From assembly GCA_013205245.1 (NCBI GenBank), contig JABMNH010000062.1, forward strand, positions 53,064 to 117,063: a DNA stretch of 64,000 nt. Reading direction: 5' to 3'. Shown here in pieces: positions 50,786-58,837 of the stretch. Source of the stretch: Flavobacteriales bacterium. Lineage in GTDB: Bacteria > Bacteroidota > Bacteroidia > Flavobacteriales > Flavobacteriaceae. The stretch's first letter is position 1. Each line of letters opens with the position of its first letter. The notes beneath the pieces are model-generated. The model was not told the origin of the DNA and made no database searches. It saw nothing but the letters and a program-made list of their open reading frames with translations. The translations under genes were made by a program, and so were the position numbers.

Positions 50786-52111
50786 TTACTTCAAAGCATC
50801 ACTTGGCTTGGGTACAAAATGCCCTTTACCACCAGCGCGATCGTCATCAAAAGTTGTAGGTACTTGATCTGCATCTGTACGCTCTGCCCAAGTGCTGTGT
50901 TTGGTGCCATCATCTTTTTTAACCATGGTAATACAATTTTCGATAGGGCAAACCAATGAGCATAAATTACAACCCACACAATTTTCTTCAATAATACTCG
51001 GAACTCTATTTGTTAAATCTGTAGGTAGTGCAATGGCTTGATGCGCGCCATCATCACAAGCTATGTAGCACAAATCACATCCCACGCAAGTGTTTGGATT
51101 AATTTCGGCAACAACTTTATGTTCTAGGTTTAAATGTTTCCATTCGGTTATATTAGGCAAGGCTTTTCCTGTAAAATCGTAAATAGTATTGTAACCTTTA
51201 TCATCCATAAACTGACGCAAACCAGCTTCCATTTCACGCACAATACCAAATCCATAATGCATTACAGCCGTACACACTTGTACAGAGGTTGCCCCTAGCA
51301 AAATAAATTCTACCACATCACGCCACGTTTCTATACCACCAATCCCACAAATGGGGACTTTACTAATTTCTGGATGTTGTGCCAAATCTTTAAGCATGTG
51401 CATGGCGATTGGCTTTACTGCTGGCCCACAATAGCCACCATTTGTTCCTTTGCCATCTACAACTGGATATGGGGCGTAGGAATCTAAATCGATACCCACA
51501 ATGCTTTTTATGGTATTAATCAATGAAATGGCATCTGTACCGCCTTGGTAAGCCGCCAAACCAGGATCTACAATATGTGAAATATTTGGTGATAGTTTTG
51601 TTATTACAGGAATGTTGGCCGCAGCTTTTACCCATTCTACTATGGTTTTTAAAACTTCGGGTTCTTGCCCAACGGCCGAACCCATACCGCGTTCGCACAT
51701 GCCATGTGGGCAACCAAAATTCAACTCGATGCCATCTGCACCTGCATTTTGAACATCTTTTATTATTTGTTCCCATTCCGCCCTGCTTTCAACCATTAAT
51801 GAAGCAATAACCGCATGGTCTGGGAAATACTTTTTAACTTCTTCAATTTCGCGAAGGTTATCCGCCAAAGGGCGATCGGTAATTAGTTCGATATTATTAA
51901 AACCCATCATGCGGGTATCTCTATAATTTACAGCACCGTATCTGCTAGAAACATTAATAACAGGCACACCTAAGGTTTTCCAAACAGCGCCTCCCCAGCC
52001 AGCTTCGAAAGCTTTCATTATTTGATATCCTGAATTGGTAGGTGGGGCAGAAGCCAACCAAAACGGGTTTGGTGCTTTTATGCCTGCAAAATTTATTGAT
52101 AAATCGGCCAT
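50786..52111 (-). CDS. preA: dihydropyrimidine dehydrogenase subunit PreA
   Basis: 441 aa. DHOD-like FMN TIM barrel (about 1-310: N-P-F-W-L-A-S-A-P-P, N-F-G-C-P-H-G-M, G-I-G-G-I-E-T-W-R) fused to a C-terminal ferredoxin part with two 4Fe-4S cassettes, C-V-G-C-D-L-C and C-V-G-C-N-L-C. Reduces uracil/thymine with electrons from PreT. The catalytic Cys in C-P-H-G-M and the ferredoxin tail separate it from dihydroorotate dehydrogenase. Last gene of the pyrimidine cluster. Confidence 0.93.
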   Translation of the reverse strand: MADLSINFAGIKAPNPFWLASAPPTNSGYQIMKAFEAGWGGAVWKTLGVPVINVSSRYGAVNYRDTRMMGFNNIELITDRPLADNLREIEEVKKYFPDHAVIASLMVESRAEWEQIIKDVQNAGADGIELNFGCPHGMCERGMGSAVGQEPEVLKTIVEWVKAAANIPVITKLSPNISHIVDPGLAAYQGGTDAISLINTIKSIVGIDLDSYAPYPVVDGKGTNGGYCGPAVKPIAMHMLKDLAQHPEISKVPICGIGGIETWRDVVEFILLGATSVQVCTAVMHYGFGIVREMEAGLRQFMDDKGYNTIYDFTGKALPNITEWKHLNLEHKVVAEINPNTCVGCDLCYIACDDGAHQAIALPTDLTNRVPSIIEENCVGCNLCSLVCPIENCITMVKKDDGTKHSTWAERTDADQVPTTFDDDRAGGKGHFVPKPSDALK

Positions 52112-52138
52112 TTTATTGAGTTATATGTTTAAAAATAA

Positions 52139-52196
52139 GTCTCGACTGCACTCGACCTGACAAGTGAATGTCTCCTCGAGCGCAGTCGAGAGGTTA
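52139..52196. repeat. palindromic repeat in the preT-preA gap
   Basis: TCTCGACTGCACTCGA (52140-52155) pairs with TCGAGCGCAGTCGAGA (52176-52191) with one mismatch; 20-nt loop containing AATGTCTCC. Nearly identical to the copy at 54534-54591. Confidence 0.9.
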
Positions 52197-52199
52197 ATA

Positions 52200-53525
52200 C
52201 TATTTATTTAAATATTGATGTATTCCTAGCGCTGCCATTTTACCATCGTAAGCTGCGTTTACTACTTCTGCACCGCCATTTACAGCATCGCCTCCTGCAA
52301 AATATTTTGGATTTGATGTCTGAAAGGTTTCATTATTTACCTTAAGTCTCGTTTGCGAATCCATTTCTAAATTATCAATTAATTCGTAAAAAGAACCTTG
52401 TTTGGCTTGCCCAGTCGCTTTAATCACCATATCGCACCGCACAACAAATACATCATTATTTTTGGTTTTAAGTTTACCATCTACCATTTCTGTTTTGGCA
52501 AAACGTACGCCTTCTACTTTTCCTTTTCCAACAATACCAATTGGGACAACGTTAAACAAACTATCAACACCAGCACTTATGGCTAAATCGTATTCAAAAC
52601 CATAAGCCTTCATTTTTTCTTTTGAATTTCTATAGGCCAGAACTGTTTTTTTAGCACCCATTCTTGCCGATTCTGATGCGGCATCCATTGCTGTATTGCC
52701 ACCACCAAGCACCACAACTTTGCTAGGTACTTTAGTTAGATGTTGTTTGCTTCGCAATTCCTCTATAAATTCAACCGCACCAATCACACCTTTTTTGTCT
52801 TCGCCATCAATTTCTAAACTGCCAGTTTTACCTAAACCAAGACCTAAAAAGATGGCATCAAAATCCTCCTCTAATTTTTTTAGTTGCTCTTTTGTTTCTA
52901 TTGGCGATTTATATAAAATTTCAAATCCTAATTGATTCTGTAGGAAAGTTATTTCTTTAAGAACTTCTTCATTCGTAATCTTATAGGGTGCAATGCCATG
53001 AACGGCTAAACCAGATGGTTTGTCTTTGGCTTCATAAATAGTGACATCATAACCTAAAGTGCGCAATTCGCAAGCACAAGCAATTCCGGCTGGACCGGCG
53101 CCAACAATGGCTATTTTTTTACCATTACTTTTCCCGACCTTAAAAATATCTTTAGCCGTATCAATTGTTGTATTTGTAGCAAAATTTTGGAGTCTTCCAA
53201 TCTGAATTGGGGGTACATTTTGATGGTTAAACACACAAGCACCTTCACATAAAACACCAGTCGGACAAACAATACCACAGGCATTGCCCAGCCAATTGGC
53301 ATCGAAAATTGTTTTAGCTGCACCTTCGGTATTTTTTGTTTGAATCTGCTTGATAAAAAGCGGAATGTCAATATGCGTAGGGCAGGCCTGAATGCATGGT
53401 GCATCGTAACAAAACAAACACCTAGAACTTTCGTAAAAAGCTTCGGTAGTATTCATCAAAGGCTTTTTCTGTTTAAAATTCTTTTTAAAATCAGCTTCTG
53501 ATGTGGGTCTTTTATATTCTGACAT
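52200..53525 (-). CDS. preT: dihydropyrimidine dehydrogenase electron-transfer subunit PreT
   Basis: 441 aa GltD-like flavoprotein. The N-terminal Fe-S domain has C-L-F-C-Y-D-A-P-C-I-Q-A-C-P and C-G-I-V-C-P-T-G. FAD motif I-V-G-A-G-P-A-G near 140-147 and NAD(P)H motif V-L-G-G-G-N-T-A-M-D near 270-279. Takes electrons from NAD(P)H and passes them to PreA. Position and size match E. coli PreT. The order preT then preA is kept, with a palindromic repeat in the 88-bp gap. Confidence 0.93.
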   Translation of the reverse strand: MSEYKRPTSEADFKKNFKQKKPLMNTTEAFYESSRCLFCYDAPCIQACPTHIDIPLFIKQIQTKNTEGAAKTIFDANWLGNACGIVCPTGVLCEGACVFNHQNVPPIQIGRLQNFATNTTIDTAKDIFKVGKSNGKKIAIVGAGPAGIACACELRTLGYDVTIYEAKDKPSGLAVHGIAPYKITNEEVLKEITFLQNQLGFEILYKSPIETKEQLKKLEEDFDAIFLGLGLGKTGSLEIDGEDKKGVIGAVEFIEELRSKQHLTKVPSKVVVLGGGNTAMDAASESARMGAKKTVLAYRNSKEKMKAYGFEYDLAISAGVDSLFNVVPIGIVGKGKVEGVRFAKTEMVDGKLKTKNNDVFVVRCDMVIKATGQAKQGSFYELIDNLEMDSQTRLKVNNETFQTSNPKYFAGGDAVNGGAEVVNAAYDGKMAALGIHQYLNK

Positions 53526-53605
53526 ATTTTAATCTTTGGTGTTTTTAATTAAGGTAATACAGATAACGCTGCTTTTTTTATGATTTAATGTGGTTTTTAA
53601 CCAGC

Positions 53606-53637
53606 AAAAATCTGCTTAATCTGTGTAATCAGTGTTC
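53606..53637. repeat. ATCTGTGTAATC-type repeat
   Basis: AATCTGCTTAATCTGTGTAA followed by TCAGTG, a dispersed sequence related to the stretch at 58791-58830 (ATCTGCGTTTATC ... ATCTGTGTTCT). It occupies the gap between the beta-ureidopropionase and preT genes. Confidence 0.5.
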
Positions 53638-53642
53638 AATTT

Positions 53643-54509
53643 TTACAATTCGGTTAAACGCCCATAAGTTTCAGGACGTCTGTCTCTATAAAATTGCCAA
53701 GTAGAGCGTACTTCCTCAATAAGGTCTAAGTCAAAGTCAGCTACCAACAACTCGTCATTATCGCGTGAAGCTTCTGCAAATATTTGACCACGTGGATCTA
53801 CAAAATAAGACTGGCCATAAAACTTACCTAAATTCCATGGTTTTTCTTCGCCTACGCGATTGATACAACCCATAAAATAACCATTGGCAGCAGCATGTGC
53901 AGGCTGTTCTAATTTCCAAAGATATTCACTTAGTCCGGCAACGGTAGCCGATGGATTATAAACAATCTCAGCACCATTCAAGCCTAAAACGCGTGCGCCA
54001 TCTGGAAAATGTCTGTCGTAACAAATGTAAACACCCACTTTGGCATATTTTGTCTGAAAGACAGGATAACCTAAATTCCCGGGTTTAAAGAAATATTTTT
54101 CCCAAAAACCATTGGTGTGCGGAATGTGATTTTTACGGTATTTACCTAAGTATTTACCGTCTGCATCAATTACCGCAGCGGTATTGTATAAAACGCCCGC
54201 TTGTTCTTTTTCGTACACAGGAATGACCATGACCATATTATATTTTTTGGCATACATCTGCATTTTTTCTATGGTTGGTCCTGGAACAGCTTCGGCAGAA
54301 GCGTACCATTTATTATCTTGACCCGGACAAAAATAAGGGGTGTTAAAAATTTCTTGCAGACATAAAATTTGTACACCTTGTTTGCCAGCATCCTCAATAT
54401 AGGGGATGTGTTTGTTGTACATGGCATCCATTATTTCTTGAATGCTGCCTTCGCCTTCGGTCATTGGAAGACTCATTTGTATCAATCCTGATTTTACGTT
54501 TCTTGGCAT
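53643..54509 (-). CDS. beta-ureidopropionase (N-carbamoyl-beta-alanine amidohydrolase)
   Basis: 288 aa nitrilase-superfamily enzyme. The catalytic triad is visible: Glu in C-L-Q-E-I-F-N, Lys in Y-R-K-N-H-I-P and Cys in Y-I-C-Y-D-R-H-F-P. The R-H-F-P-D-G-A-R continuation is typical of the N-carbamoyl-amine subgroup. Releases beta-alanine (or beta-aminoisobutyrate), CO2 and ammonia as the third step of reductive pyrimidine catabolism. Gene context with dihydropyrimidinase makes this reading better than N-carbamoylputrescine amidase. Confidence 0.9.
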   Translation of the reverse strand: MPRNVKSGLIQMSLPMTEGEGSIQEIMDAMYNKHIPYIEDAGKQGVQILCLQEIFNTPYFCPGQDNKWYASAEAVPGPTIEKMQMYAKKYNMVMVIPVYEKEQAGVLYNTAAVIDADGKYLGKYRKNHIPHTNGFWEKYFFKPGNLGYPVFQTKYAKVGVYICYDRHFPDGARVLGLNGAEIVYNPSATVAGLSEYLWKLEQPAHAAANGYFMGCINRVGEEKPWNLGKFYGQSYFVDPRGQIFAEASRDNDELLVADFDLDLIEEVRSTWQFYRDRRPETYGRLTEL

Positions 54510-54533
54510 AATTTATTATTTTTAATTATTGAG

Positions 54534-54591
54534 GTCTCGACTGCGCTCGACCTGACAAATGAATGTCTCCTCGAGCGCAGTCGAGAGGTTA
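54534..54591. repeat. palindromic repeat upstream of beta-ureidopropionase
   Basis: TCTCGACTGCGCTCGA (54535-54550) and TCGAGCGCAGTCGAGA (54571-54586) form a perfect 16-bp inverted repeat with a 20-nt loop. Differs from the copy at 52139-52196 at only two or so positions. Confidence 0.9.
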
Positions 54592-54592
54592 T

Positions 54593-55978
54593 TTATATTA
54601 CTGTTTTAGATGTTTTTCCTCTTGGTATAAATTGTCCGTGTCCTGCTTTTAACAGACACTCATTATTTTCTATAGCTACTTTTCCTCTTAGAATTACGGT
54701 TTCTGTTTTGCCTGTTACTTTCCGACCTTCATAACCCGAATAATCGCAGTTCATATGATGGGTTTCAACTGAAATGGTATGTTCTTTTTTAGGATCAAAA
54801 ATGACAATATCGGCGTCAGAGCCTATGGCGATGGTTCCCTTTCGGGGGTACATGCCAAATATTTTAGCCGCATTAGTGGAAGTTAATTCGACATATTTTG
54901 GTAATGATATTTTTCCAGTTTTAACACCTTCCGAAAACATAAATTCCATCCTATGTTCAATTGCTGGATGGCCGTTTGGGATTTTAGAAAAATCGTCTTT
55001 TCCCATTTTCTTTTGTTCCCACATAAACGGACAATGATCTGTACCAACCACTTGCACCAATCCTTGATTGATGCCAGACCATAAAGCTTCTTGGTCTTTC
55101 TTTTCGCGTAAAGGGGGACTCATAACCCATTTAGCGCCTTCAAAATCGTCTTCATATAATGATGCATCCAACATTAAATATTGGGTACAGGTTTCAATAA
55201 ATACTTTCTGATTGCGTTGTGTGGCTTTACGAACGGCATTCAATGCGCCTTCGCAAGTCATGTGCACAATATAACCCGGACAATCGGTATAATGAAGCAT
55301 ATCTGCAAATCGGGCAGAAGCTTCAGATTCTGTTACTTCTGGTTGCGATAAATAGTGATAGATTGGGGCTAAATTACCTTCGGCTTTGTTTTTAGCAATT
55401 AAAGAATCAATCATATCGCCATTGGTGGCGTGAACGGTTACAATACCGCCGTGCTTTTTAACAACTTTCATTAGTTGCACCATTTGACCATCATCAATCA
55501 TTAAGGCACCTTTATAAGCCATAAATGTCTTAAAGGAAGAAATCCCTTCTTCTTCAATCATTTGAATAACTTCTTTAGCTACATCGTCATTAAAATCGGT
55601 TACAGCCATATGATATGAATAATCGCCAATAGCTTTACCAATAGACTTTTGTTGCCAAGTTTTTAAAGCATTGTGTAAAGTATCGCCTTGTTTTTGAAGG
55701 ATAAAATCGATGACCATAGTTGTACCACCATGCAGTGCTGCACGTGTACCCGTTTCATAATCGTCACTAGAATATGTCCCCATAAATGGCATATCTAAAT
55801 GTACATGTGGATCAATCCCTCCAGGGAAAACCAATTTATTGCTGGCATCAATTACTTTATCTGCGGTATAATTCAGGTTTTTACCAATGGCTACAATCTT
55901 TTCGCCTTCGGTATAAACATCTGCTATATAATCTTCTGAAGCGGTAACGATTCTACCATTTTTAATGAGTACTGACAT
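54593..55978 (-). CDS. hydA: dihydropyrimidinase
   Basis: 461 aa from the ATG at 55978; an upstream in-frame ATG adds only a 12-residue tail. Amidohydrolase fold with metal ligands in G-G-I-D-P-H-V-H-L-D-M, the carboxylated Lys in F-M-A-Y-K-G-A-L-M, V-H-A-T-N-G-D and V-G-T-D-H-C-P-F. Opens the ring of dihydrouracil/dihydrothymine to N-carbamoyl-beta-amino acids. Second enzyme step of the cluster. Confidence 0.94.
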   Translation of the reverse strand: MSVLIKNGRIVTASEDYIADVYTEGEKIVAIGKNLNYTADKVIDASNKLVFPGGIDPHVHLDMPFMGTYSSDDYETGTRAALHGGTTMVIDFILQKQGDTLHNALKTWQQKSIGKAIGDYSYHMAVTDFNDDVAKEVIQMIEEEGISSFKTFMAYKGALMIDDGQMVQLMKVVKKHGGIVTVHATNGDMIDSLIAKNKAEGNLAPIYHYLSQPEVTESEASARFADMLHYTDCPGYIVHMTCEGALNAVRKATQRNQKVFIETCTQYLMLDASLYEDDFEGAKWVMSPPLREKKDQEALWSGINQGLVQVVGTDHCPFMWEQKKMGKDDFSKIPNGHPAIEHRMEFMFSEGVKTGKISLPKYVELTSTNAAKIFGMYPRKGTIAIGSDADIVIFDPKKEHTISVETHHMNCDYSGYEGRKVTGKTETVILRGKVAIENNECLLKAGHGQFIPRGKTSKTVI

Positions 55979-56035
55979 AGATTTTAAATAAAAATTAAAG
56001 TTTAAATATCGCAATTATTTTTTAAAAACAAGAAT

Positions 56036-57757
56036 CTACTGCAATTCTAATTTTTCTTTTTTCATTAACAGATAATAAATGACCGATGAAATTATAAATC
56101 CGGTAAACCAAGACAATGAATATAAAAAGTTTAGCGCCGGAACCCAAAATCCGATTAATGCTAAAAATACACCAATAACCAAAGCTACAATAGCTGCTTT
56201 GTTAAAGCCAGTTTTATTGTAGGAATAGATACCGGCGACTTTATATAAATCGGCTAGCTCAATATGTTTGCGCCTGATAAGGAAATAATCGGTTATTAAA
56301 ATTCCTAAAACGGGTCCTAATAAACCACTTACGAACATTAAAAATCCTGAAATTTCGTTAAGCAACCACCAAGGTGCAATGAGTATTCCTAAAACACCTG
56401 TAATAATACCGCCCATTTTAAAGCTTATTTTTTTAGGAAATAAATTTGAAAATGCGTTTGCCGGCGCAATAACATTGGCAGCAATATTGGTACTTAAAGT
56501 AGCTATAAGCATAAATATTTGAGCGATAATAACCACAATCGGACTTTTAAATTTAGAGATAAGCGATACCGGATCCCAAGGCGCATCATCGGCAATAAGG
56601 ATGTCATTAAAATTGATAACGGCAGCGCAAGTCACAAATATGCCGACAAAAGAATACAGCATCATGGTAGCAGGCAAACCTATAAACTGCCCAGAAACTT
56701 GGTCACTTTGTGTGGCAGCATATCGGGTAATATCGGCAATGCTGATTGACATGGTTGCCCAAAAACCAACCATAGCCGTAAGCCATAATAAATATCCCCA
56801 TAATTTTGAACCACCATTTTCAGTTGGATTTACCAACAATGCCGAAACCACACTAGAATCAATAGGGGCAGCACCTGTGTCATTTCTGAATTGTACTTGA
56901 ATATTTTTTGATCCACTTTTAATGGCGTCAACCGAGGCTATTTCAGAAATAGCAATGGGATTTTTATTAATATTTTTCCATTCACTTTTTATGCCGTTAG
57001 CCGATATTTGATATTGATTGGCTTTTGGATTTCCATCTTTATCATTTAAAACATTGAGGTTTAAATAAAGTGTATTGTCATTATCAGTTAGTGTAGCCGC
57101 TGTTTTTTCGAGTTGGGAACTTTGTTTTAAAACAATGGCAAAGCCATCCGCTTTAGCGTAACTCCACCAAATTAAGGCAATACCCATAAAAACAAGAATG
57201 GGTGCAGAGTAAGTTTCGAGCCATTTAATACTCTCAGTTCCTTTCCATATAAAATAAATATTGATAATCCAAAAAATAGCGAATCCAATAAATTTACCTA
57301 CAGATAAGCCCAATTCGCCTTGTGTTCCTGTAATGGCATTAAAAATAGCATAGATTGCCAAACCGCCAATCCAAGTTTGCACACCAAACCAACCACACGC
57401 AATAATACCACGCGCTACCGAAGCAATATGAATGCCTTTAGTACCAAAAGCAGCCCGACCAATTACAGGAAAGGGCACGCCATATTTTACACCAGCATGA
57501 CCGTTAAGAATCATTGGAATGGTGATGATTAAATTGGCAAGTCCAATAATAATGAGTGCTTCGTACCAATTCAATCCAGTTTTTATCATATACGAAGCCA
57601 ATAAATAAGTCGGAATACACACAGCCATACCTACCCAAATGGCGGCCAAGTTCCATTTATTCCAGGTTCGTTTTGAGGGTGGAACAGGCGCTAAATCTTC
57701 GCTGTATAAAGCCGATTTTGAAACGTCTTCTTGTAATTCTACGATGTCTTTATTCAT
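56036..57757 (-). CDS. NCS1 nucleobase permease with an enlarged hydrophilic loop
   Basis: 573 aa NCS1 (Mhp1-type) symporter. N-terminal W-N-L-A-A-I-W-V-G-M-A, substrate-site region F-P-V-I-G-R-A-A-F-G, later G-F-W-A-T-M-S-I-S-I-A-D-I-T-R-Y, about twelve membrane segments. Between residues 211 and 318 it carries a soluble insertion of about 100 residues (most relatives have roughly 30 there) rich in Asn/Asp/Ser with no cysteine. It lies after a hydrophobic segment and before the next membrane helix. It probably imports uracil, thymine or a hydantoin for the cluster. Confidence 0.9.
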   Translation of the reverse strand: MNKDIVELQEDVSKSALYSEDLAPVPPSKRTWNKWNLAAIWVGMAVCIPTYLLASYMIKTGLNWYEALIIIGLANLIITIPMILNGHAGVKYGVPFPVIGRAAFGTKGIHIASVARGIIACGWFGVQTWIGGLAIYAIFNAITGTQGELGLSVGKFIGFAIFWIINIYFIWKGTESIKWLETYSAPILVFMGIALIWWSYAKADGFAIVLKQSSQLEKTAATLTDNDNTLYLNLNVLNDKDGNPKANQYQISANGIKSEWKNINKNPIAISEIASVDAIKSGSKNIQVQFRNDTGAAPIDSSVVSALLVNPTENGGSKLWGYLLWLTAMVGFWATMSISIADITRYAATQSDQVSGQFIGLPATMMLYSFVGIFVTCAAVINFNDILIADDAPWDPVSLISKFKSPIVVIIAQIFMLIATLSTNIAANVIAPANAFSNLFPKKISFKMGGIITGVLGILIAPWWLLNEISGFLMFVSGLLGPVLGILITDYFLIRRKHIELADLYKVAGIYSYNKTGFNKAAIVALVIGVFLALIGFWVPALNFLYSLSWFTGFIISSVIYYLLMKKEKLELQ

Positions 57758-57775
57758 TGGTAGTAATTTTATCAG

Positions 57776-58762
57776 TTAGTTTAAGGGCCAAGCCTCTTTT
57801 GTAAATAATATTGGATTATTTACAACAATATCAGTTCTATTTAGGGGTATTTTAGGGAAATCGTGGCCTGGGAAAATAATAATATCCGGCCTTAATTCTC
57901 TAAGCATCCTAATGCGGTTCCGCATTTCTGCTGCACGCTTTGGATTTTTAGATATTTTTTGAACATCATCGTTGTTTAGCCAATCAAAATGTACTGCCTC
58001 ATCACCAGCTAAAAATATCAAACCCTGTGGCAGGTTTACAAATAAGCTAATGCTTCCCGTTAAATGGCCATTTCCTTGAATGGCAATTAAACCACCATCA
58101 CCCAATAAATCTACTGCCTTTTCAAAAGTAGCAAAGGGTTTCCCTACAGAAAAATCTATTTCTTTAAACGCGTGGTTATGGATTAACTTTGCCATAAAAT
58201 CAGGTTCAAATCCTTCCATTCGCGTCATATTATCCAAATCAGTACCTTGTCCTACATAATATGTAGCTTTACTAAAAGCATCTGAATTACCTATATGGTC
58301 GAAATGTAGGTGAGAGAAAATAACCCTTTCTACCTTGATTGGAAGCAGGCTGTCTTGCACCATTTGGGAAGGTAAATCTTTACTTTTAAGAGAATGCGTA
58401 TTGAATAACAAGCGTGTTATGGGATGCAAGGTTTTTTTGCCCATTAGGGCAACTTTAGAAGACAATCCGCTATCGAAAACTATAAGTCCGTATTTGGGAT
58501 GTTCTATAACAAAGGTCGGCACAGGGCGCCAAGGATTTTTATCGCCTACTAATAAAGAGGCTACTTTATTAATACCCGTATTATATACGTGAAGCTTTAA
58601 TTTTATACTGTCATTAAAAGGTTTATTGTTAAAAGTGTAAAACTTTTTTTCTATAGCGGGGCCTTTTATATTGACAGCAAAATAAAAACCATGGAATAAA
58701 AAGAAGCTGCCAAGTAATACAATAAAGAGTACTGATAGTTTAACGAAATACTTTTTAAACAT
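57776..58762 (-). CDS. metallo-beta-lactamase-fold hydrolase, membrane anchored
   Basis: 328 aa from ATG 58762 (TTG four codons upstream is an alternative). N-terminal membrane segment (about 9-30), then the MBL core: H-L-H-F-D-H-I-G near 150, G-N-G-H-L-T-G-S, G-D-E-A-V-H and I-F-P-G-H-D. These are the zinc ligands of the lactonase-like MBL group. It lies between the aminotransferase and the NCS1 permease (18-bp gap), so it may act in pyrimidine use, although no known step of the pathway needs it. A lactonase activity is not supported. Confidence 0.82.
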   Translation of the reverse strand: MFKKYFVKLSVLFIVLLGSFFLFHGFYFAVNIKGPAIEKKFYTFNNKPFNDSIKLKLHVYNTGINKVASLLVGDKNPWRPVPTFVIEHPKYGLIVFDSGLSSKVALMGKKTLHPITRLLFNTHSLKSKDLPSQMVQDSLLPIKVERVIFSHLHFDHIGNSDAFSKATYYVGQGTDLDNMTRMEGFEPDFMAKLIHNHAFKEIDFSVGKPFATFEKAVDLLGDGGLIAIQGNGHLTGSISLFVNLPQGLIFLAGDEAVHFDWLNNDDVQKISKNPKRAAEMRNRIRMLRELRPDIIIFPGHDFPKIPLNRTDIVVNNPILFTKEAWPLN

Positions 58763-58790
58763 ATACTTGGTCAATTAATAGCTTTATTTT

Positions 58791-58830
58791 ATCTGCGTTT
58801 ATCATAAAAAATCAATGTTATCTGTGTTCT
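58791..58830. repeat. ATCTGTGTTCT-type repeat in the MBL-aminotransferase gap
   Basis: ATCTGCGTTTATC, then AAAAAATCAATG and TTATCTGTGTTCT, related to 53606-53637. It fills much of the 75-bp gap between the two genes. Confidence 0.5.
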
Positions 58831-58837
58831 ATAGTTT

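Noticed and set aside
50786..52111. Dihydroorotate dehydrogenase
   Set aside because: The two C-terminal ferredoxin cassettes and the adjacent PreT fit dihydropyrimidine dehydrogenase instead.
57776..58762. N-acyl-homoserine-lactone lactonase
   Set aside because: The MBL ligands fit many hydrolases, and nothing in sequence or context indicates quorum-quenching; the membrane anchor and catabolic neighbours argue against it.
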